52,203 nucleotides of DNA from NCBI GenBank assembly GCA_017450645.1, contig JAFSTE010000026.1, positions 1 to 52,203 on the forward strand, in the 5' to 3' direction. The notes beneath the pieces are model-generated. The model was not told where the DNA came from. It did no database searches and saw nothing but the letters and a program-made list of their open reading frames with translations. The translations under genes were made by a program, and so were the position numbers. Source of the stretch: Eubacterium sp. (lineage in GTDB: Bacteria; Bacillota; Clostridia; Oscillospirales; Acutalibacteraceae). Shown here piece after piece: positions 48,544 through 52,203 of this stretch. Positions within the stretch are counted from its first letter, which is position 1, and every line of letters starts with the position of its first letter.

Positions 48544-49407
48544 ATGAAAAAACCAAGAGTAATTGCAGAAATCGGCTGTAACCATAAAGGCGATATGGAA
48601 ATCGCAAAGCAGCTTATCGAAGTTGCAAAAACTTACTGTAAGGCGGATATCGTTAAGTTCCAGAAGCGCGATGTAGCTACCTGGGCAGAAAGATATCCCG
48701 AGCTTTACAACGCACCTCACCCAAATCCGATTAACGCTTACGGCGGAACTTACCGCGAGCACAGAGAGGCGCTCGAATTCGATAAGGAGCAAAACAGAGA
48801 GCTTAAGGAATACTGCGAAAAAGTGGGTATTATCTGGAGCACCTCCGTATGGGATATGAAGTCGGCGCAGGAGATTGCAGACCTTAAGCCCGAGCTTATT
48901 AAAATCCCGTCCGCTTGTAACACTAACCTTGAAATGCTGTCCTGGCTTTGCGACAACTACGACGGCGAAATCCATATTTCAACAGGTATGACCACCTCTA
49001 AGGAGATTGACGATATTGTTGACCTCTTTACCGAAAAGGGCAGAAATAAGGACCTCGTTATCTATAACTGCACCTCGGGTTATCCGGTGCCGTTTAAGGA
49101 TGTATGCCTGCTCGAAATCTGTAATCTCCAGGAAAAGTACGGCGACAAGGTTAAGGAAATCGGCTTCTCGGGTCACCACCTCGGCATAGCCGTTGATGTT
49201 GCGGCGTACACGCTCGGCGCAACTACTATCGAAAGACATTACACCCTCGACAGAACCTGGAAGGGCACCGACCACGCGGCTTCTCTTGAACCCGAAGGAC
49301 TCAGAAAGCTCGTGCGCGACCTTAACGCAGTTCACGACGCCCTCACCTACAAGGCGGTAGAGGTACTCGACATCGAGGAAGTACAAAGAAAGAAGTTAAA
49401 GTGGTAA
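48544..49407 (+). CDS. NeuB-family nonulosonate (sialic-acid-like) synthase, short form
   Basis: A 287-residue TIM-barrel enzyme: VIAEIGCNHKGDMEIAKQLI, DIVKFQKRDVATW, IKIPSACNTNLEML, IHISTGMTTSKEI, VIYNCTSGYPVPFKDVCLLEI and the end TTIERHYTLDRTWKGTDHAASLEP. It condenses phosphoenolpyruvate with a six-carbon sugar to a nine-carbon acid. The C-terminal SAF (antifreeze-like) domain of most NeuB proteins is missing. Which sugar is used (ManNAc, mannose, or a phosphate of these) cannot be read; the phosphatase two genes on hints at a 9-phosphate. GGAGTG precedes the ATG. Confidence 0.9.
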   Translation: MKKPRVIAEIGCNHKGDMEIAKQLIEVAKTYCKADIVKFQKRDVATWAERYPELYNAPHPNPINAYGGTYREHREALEFDKEQNRELKEYCEKVGIIWSTSVWDMKSAQEIADLKPELIKIPSACNTNLEMLSWLCDNYDGEIHISTGMTTSKEIDDIVDLFTEKGRNKDLVIYNCTSGYPVPFKDVCLLEICNLQEKYGDKVKEIGFSGHHLGIAVDVAAYTLGATTIERHYTLDRTWKGTDHAASLEPEGLRKLVRDLNAVHDALTYKAVEVLDIEEVQRKKLKW

Positions 49408-49412
49408 AAGCT

Positions 49413-50090
49413 ATGGCAAAAAATGTTGCGTTTATCCCCGTAAGGGGCGGAAGCAAATCTATTCCGTTTAAGAATATCAAGCCTATTGCAGGCAGACCGC
49501 TCGTGTTATGGACTATCGAGGCGGCGGCAGGCTGTAAGGATATCGACAAGGTCTATGTTTCAACCGATTCGGATAAAATCAAAGAGGTAGCCGAAGCGTA
49601 CGACGGTATCGGCGCAGAAAAGGTGGAGGTTATCTCCCGCTCTGCCGAAACCGCTAACGACACCGCTTCCACCGAGTCGGCGATGCTCGAATTTGCAAAC
49701 AATTACGATTTTGAAAACATCGTGCTTGTTCAGGCTACAAGTCCGCTTTTAAGAAGCGAGGACATCCAAAAAGGCTTTGACAAATACGCCAATTACGACA
49801 GCATTATCTCGCTCGTTGAGCAAAAGCGATTTATCTGGGCTGAGGACGAAAACGGCGTTGTAAAGTCAGTTAACTACGACTTTAACAACCGCCCGCGCCG
49901 TCAGGAATTCGACGGCTATCTCGTCGAAAACGGCGCGTTTTACATCACCTCTAAGGACAGGCTTTTAAGCTCACAAAACCGTATTTCGGGCAGAATCGGC
50001 GCAGTCGTTATGGCTGAGGAAACCTATTTCGAAATCGACGAGCCCTCGGACTGGGTTATTATCGAAAACCTCCTTGAAAAGAGTAAGTAA
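49413..50090 (+). CDS. neuA: CMP-nonulosonate (acylneuraminate) cytidylyltransferase
   Basis: A 225-residue nucleotidyltransferase: AFIPVRGGSKSIPFKNIKPIAGRPLVLWTIEAA (CTP-binding signature, near 5-37), VSTDSDKI, STESAMLEF, ENIVLVQATSPLLRSEDI and FYITSKDRLL. It activates the nine-carbon acid as its CMP derivative. The ATG at 49413 is preferred, but its ribosome site is weak and an upstream GTG (49401) overlaps the previous stop; coupling is likely. Short form without a fused phosphatase, which is a separate gene right after. Confidence 0.9.
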   Translation: MAKNVAFIPVRGGSKSIPFKNIKPIAGRPLVLWTIEAAAGCKDIDKVYVSTDSDKIKEVAEAYDGIGAEKVEVISRSAETANDTASTESAMLEFANNYDFENIVLVQATSPLLRSEDIQKGFDKYANYDSIISLVEQKRFIWAEDENGVVKSVNYDFNNRPRRQEFDGYLVENGAFYITSKDRLLSSQNRISGRIGAVVMAEETYFEIDEPSDWVIIENLLEKSK

Positions 50091-50091
50091 T

Positions 50092-50571
50092 ATGGCTAAG
50101 ATTAAACTTTTTATCACCGACTGCGACGGCTGTATGACCGACGGCGGTATGTATTATGACAACCTCGGCAACGAGTGGAAAAAATTTAACGCCCGCGACG
50201 GAATGGGCTTTGAAATGTTGCGAAACAGCGGCGTTAAAACCGGTATTATTACCAGCGAAACCACCGCGCTGCTCGAACGCAGAGCGGCTAAGCTTAAGAT
50301 TGACGAGTTCCACCAGGGCGCTAAGAATAAGCCCGAGGTGCTGCTCGAAATTCTTAACAGGCTCGGCATAGACAAAAGCGAGGTAGCATATGTCGGCGAC
50401 GACATCAACGACCTTAAGATGATGGAGCTCGCAGGGCTTACCTTTTGCCCCGCCGACGCTATGAAGCAGATTTTGCCGAAGGTCGATGTAGTCCTTACAA
50501 AAAAAGGCGGCGACGGCGCAGTACGCGAAGCGGCGGAATATGTGCTTGAGCATAACAACAGCGAATCTTAA
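50092..50571 (+). CDS. KdsC/YrbI-type HAD phosphatase
   Basis: A 159-residue HAD protein: motif I DCDGCMTDGGMYYD, motif II ITSE, the Lys region KPEVLLEIL and motif III/IV YVGDDINDLKMM. This is the KdsC shape, used for KDO-8-P or, in some bacteria, for KDN-9-P or Neu5Ac-9-P. A Gram-positive bacterium has no KDO need, so the nonulosonate-9-phosphate role fits the NeuB-NeuA neighbours. The ATG is one base after the neuA stop. Confidence 0.88.
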   Translation: MAKIKLFITDCDGCMTDGGMYYDNLGNEWKKFNARDGMGFEMLRNSGVKTGIITSETTALLERRAAKLKIDEFHQGAKNKPEVLLEILNRLGIDKSEVAYVGDDINDLKMMELAGLTFCPADAMKQILPKVDVVLTKKGGDGAVREAAEYVLEHNNSES

Positions 50572-50830
50572 ATAATAGTTTTTCAGTCAGTCTTGCGGTG
50601 ATGCTCGTACTCGGCACAATGCCTTACACCGTGTTCGCTCAGAGCGGAACTTGCGGCTCCGGCGTTACCTGACAGCTCAATAACGGCACAACACTTGAAA
50701 CAGATACCGATGTTGCTTCGGGCTCAGCTGCTCAGTACGACTCCTCTGCCCCCGTAAGACCCGACGAGGGAAGCTACAGATATACCTTCTAAGGCTGGAC
50801 CGACGGCACAACTCCTATTTTCGGCATATA
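50571..50830 (+). pseudogene. remnant of a secreted surface protein
   Basis: In one frame this reads as a signal peptide (LAVMLVLGTMPYTVFAQ), then SGTCGSGVT, a TGA where Trp is expected, QLNNGTTLETDTDVASGSAA and SYRYTF, a TAA, GWTDGTTPIF. SGTCG-x-x-x-W and YTF-x-GW are typical starts of leucine-rich or InlB B-repeat surface proteins. There are two in-frame stops, no initiation site, and the long C-terminus is missing. A decayed gene fragment. Confidence 0.65.
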
Positions 50831-50847
50831 AAAGAACAAATAAATTG

Positions 50848-50881
50848 CAGGGGCGGGTTGATAAATCTGCCCCTGTTTTTT
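50848..50881 (+). terminator. intrinsic terminator directly against the next ribosome site
   Basis: CAGGGGC/GCCCCTG with a 14-base loop and six T, followed at once by AAGGAG and the ATG at 50895. It should end the glycerophosphate/nonulosonate operon. Confidence 0.8.
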
Positions 50882-50894
50882 AAGGAGCTATAAA

Positions 50895-52031
50895 ATGACA
50901 GTTAAACTACGCGGTAAAATTGATTCCTCAAACGCGGCTAAAACAGAAGCGGAGATTAACGAACAAATCGCCGGCTGCAACGACGAAATTATAATTGACG
51001 CCGCCGGGCTTGAATACATTTCGAGCGCAGGACTTCGCGTAATTCTGCGCGTAAACAAAGCTCACGCTTCGACTAAAGTTATAAACTGCAGCCCCGCGGT
51101 TTACGAAATATTTAATGTAACGGGCTTTACCGAAATTATCGATATCACTAAGGCGTACAGAAAGATATCCGTTGACGGGTGCAAGGTTATGGGCGAGGGC
51201 GCGAACGGTATCGTTTACCGCTTAAGTCCCGACACCGTTATTAAGGTGTACAAGAACCGCGACTCTCTTGACGAAATCCAAAACGAGCGCGACCTTGCGC
51301 GAAAGGCGTTCGTTATGGGCGTACCCACCGCTATCCCTTACGATGTGGTGCAGGTCGGCGACCTGTACGGCTCGGTGTTTGAGCTGCTTGAAGCTAAATC
51401 CTTTGCAAAGCTTATTAACCGTGGCGAAAGCGTTGAGGAGCTTGCAAAACAGAGCGTTGATATTCTAAAGACTATGCACTCCGCTAAGCTCAGGGACGGC
51501 GAACTTCCCGATAAAAAAGCGGAGGCTATGAGCTGGGCAAATTGCGCCGCAGATGCTTTACCCGACGAAGTCGGCGCTAAGCTAAAAGCGCTTTTTAACG
51601 ATATTCCAAATACTAATAATATGCTCCACGGCGACTTTCATATTAAAAACATCCGTCGCCAGAACGGCGAAAACCTTATTATCGATATGGCTACGCTGTC
51701 GATGGGCCATCCCGTATTTGAGTTAGCGGCAATTTTCGGCGCGTACATAGGCTACGGCTGCATCGACAAGGAGGTATGCTCCGACTTTTTAGGCATAACC
51801 GACGAGCAGTGCAGCGACTTTTGGAAGTACACGGTTAAGTATTATTTTGACGGCGAGAGCCAAAATCAGCTTGACAAAACTCTTAAAATAATCGAAACCG
51901 TATGCTATGTGCAGCTGCTATGGTGGATGCTTGTGTTCCCCGACGAGCTTAAGAACAGCGATAAAATTATCGAATTTTGCAAAAGCTATTTAACCGAAAA
52001 TCTGCCAAAGCTCGATAAGCTGTATTTCTAA
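50895..52031 (+). CDS. STAS domain fused to an APH-like kinase
   Basis: A 378-residue fusion. Residues 1-90 are a STAS domain (IIIDAAGLEYISSAGLRVIL, with Ser-Ser where anti-anti-sigma factors are phosphorylated). Residues 93-378 are an aminoglycoside-phosphotransferase-like kinase: VMGEGANGIVYRL, Lys in TVIKVYKN, catalytic HGDFHIKNIRR and IIDMATLSMGHPVFEL, a metal Asp. The kinase part resembles the APH-like TIGR02172 family known from Fibrobacter paralogs (memory). AAGGAG precedes the ATG. No promoter is visible between the terminator and the start. Substrate unknown. Confidence 0.85.
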   Translation: MTVKLRGKIDSSNAAKTEAEINEQIAGCNDEIIIDAAGLEYISSAGLRVILRVNKAHASTKVINCSPAVYEIFNVTGFTEIIDITKAYRKISVDGCKVMGEGANGIVYRLSPDTVIKVYKNRDSLDEIQNERDLARKAFVMGVPTAIPYDVVQVGDLYGSVFELLEAKSFAKLINRGESVEELAKQSVDILKTMHSAKLRDGELPDKKAEAMSWANCAADALPDEVGAKLKALFNDIPNTNNMLHGDFHIKNIRRQNGENLIIDMATLSMGHPVFELAAIFGAYIGYGCIDKEVCSDFLGITDEQCSDFWKYTVKYYFDGESQNQLDKTLKIIETVCYVQLLWWMLVFPDELKNSDKIIEFCKSYLTENLPKLDKLYF

Positions 52032-52050
52032 CGAAGCAGAATATAAAAAA

Positions 52051-52203
52051 GGAGTGGGCTGAAAGCCCACCTGTACTAAAGGATAATAAGCCTCAGTTCT
52101 TATCCTTTTGCACAATAACTGCGTTAAAATAAATAACCAAGGCGCCAGCCTTGGTTATTATTTATGCCTTGTTCTTGCACAAAATCATTAAAAATGAGGT
52201 GCA
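52051..52203. repeat. diverged relative of the 277-bp element, cut by window end
   Basis: Shares with copies 1 and 2, in order and orientation: GTGGGC, ACTAA-GGAT, GCCTCA, ATC-TTTT, ACTGCGTTAAAA, GCCTTGT, CACAAAATC and TGAGGTGCA. The inner hairpin differs: AATAACCAAGG/CCTTGGTTATT replaces the GGAATAA stem. Truncated at the window end. Confidence 0.6.
52054..52070 (+). terminator. short hairpin after the STAS-kinase gene
   Basis: GTGGGCT/AGCCCAC with a GAA loop and no T tract. It may be part of the following repeat rather than a terminator. Confidence 0.4.

Noticed and set aside
43467-50571. KDO/lipopolysaccharide locus suggested by the KdsC-like phosphatase
   Set aside because: The rest of the window is clearly Gram-positive (lipoproteins, teichoic-type enzymes, T-box) and the synthase is NeuB, not KdsA.

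Overview
The window looks like a chromosomal segment of a Gram-positive anaerobe of the Clostridia, most likely a gut Ruminococcaceae/Oscillospirales member. The evidence is the gene content (T-box-controlled thrS, DegV, PlsY, stand-alone AICAR transformylase, LUD protein, CDP-glycerol polymer enzymes, lipoproteins), sigma-A type promoters with 17-base spacers, strong AGGAGG ribosome sites, moderate G+C and tight operons. Assignment to a genus is inference. No phage or transposase gene was seen. Most of the window is core and cell-envelope biology, with scattered small non-coding repeats.

Layout. 1-900: one copy of a 277-bp inverted-repeat element that supplies the stop codon of a GtrA-like membrane protein. 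910-5200: a small anchored protein, then a five-gene zinc (or manganese) uptake operon on the minus strand (Cys-cluster membrane protein, znuA, znuC, znuB, lipoprotein). 5260-8360: a flavin/PNPOx-like protein, then a minus-strand operon of zinc-macrodomain hydrolase, class M sirtuin and L-lactate dehydrogenase. 8430-9170: remnant of a SnoaL-like gene and an HxlR regulator. 9200-11700: cytoplasmic GH5 plus GH130 glycoside pair. 11750-13710: a candidate non-coding RNA and a large secreted Ig-like/Fn3 protein. 13740-14080: tRNA-Asn and a broken second copy of it. 14170-16900: purA and AICAR transformylase separated by a palindromic repeat. 16900-19450: two RimK-like ATP-grasp ligases around a YdeI protein, then a degenerate methyltransferase. 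19490-22800: ddl-murF and a membrane XRE regulator. 22800-28760: pgm with a 31-residue downstream protein, ComM/YifB-LUD, plsY and degV.

28750-36020: secreted Fn3-type proteins flank a four-gene O-acylation cassette (SGNH, DUF4358-like, MBOAT, DHHW); a second copy of the 277-bp element sits in the loop of the terminator of that cassette. 36100-43390: a pair of small membrane proteins, methylmalonate-semialdehyde dehydrogenase, trmB, SPFH/NfeD and thrS with its T-box; two AT-rich palindromic repeats lie around nfeD. 43400-52203: an envelope-polymer operon with a CDP-glycerol transferase, a 1243-residue two-headed transferase, and a NeuB/NeuA/HAD-phosphatase set that should make a CMP-activated nonulosonate; then the wreck of a surface-protein gene, a terminator, a STAS-kinase fusion, and a diverged relative of the 277-bp element.

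How the parts work together: murF, ddl, plsY, the MBOAT cassette, the glycerophosphate/nonulosonate cluster and the secreted Fn3 proteins all build or decorate the envelope. The most unusual items are the nonulosonate-linked giant transferase, the sirtuin-macrodomain-LDH operon, the candidate ncRNA at 11855, the terminator-loop element, the split tRNA-Asn and the STAS-kinase fusion. All calls come from reading the sequence; no database search was run.
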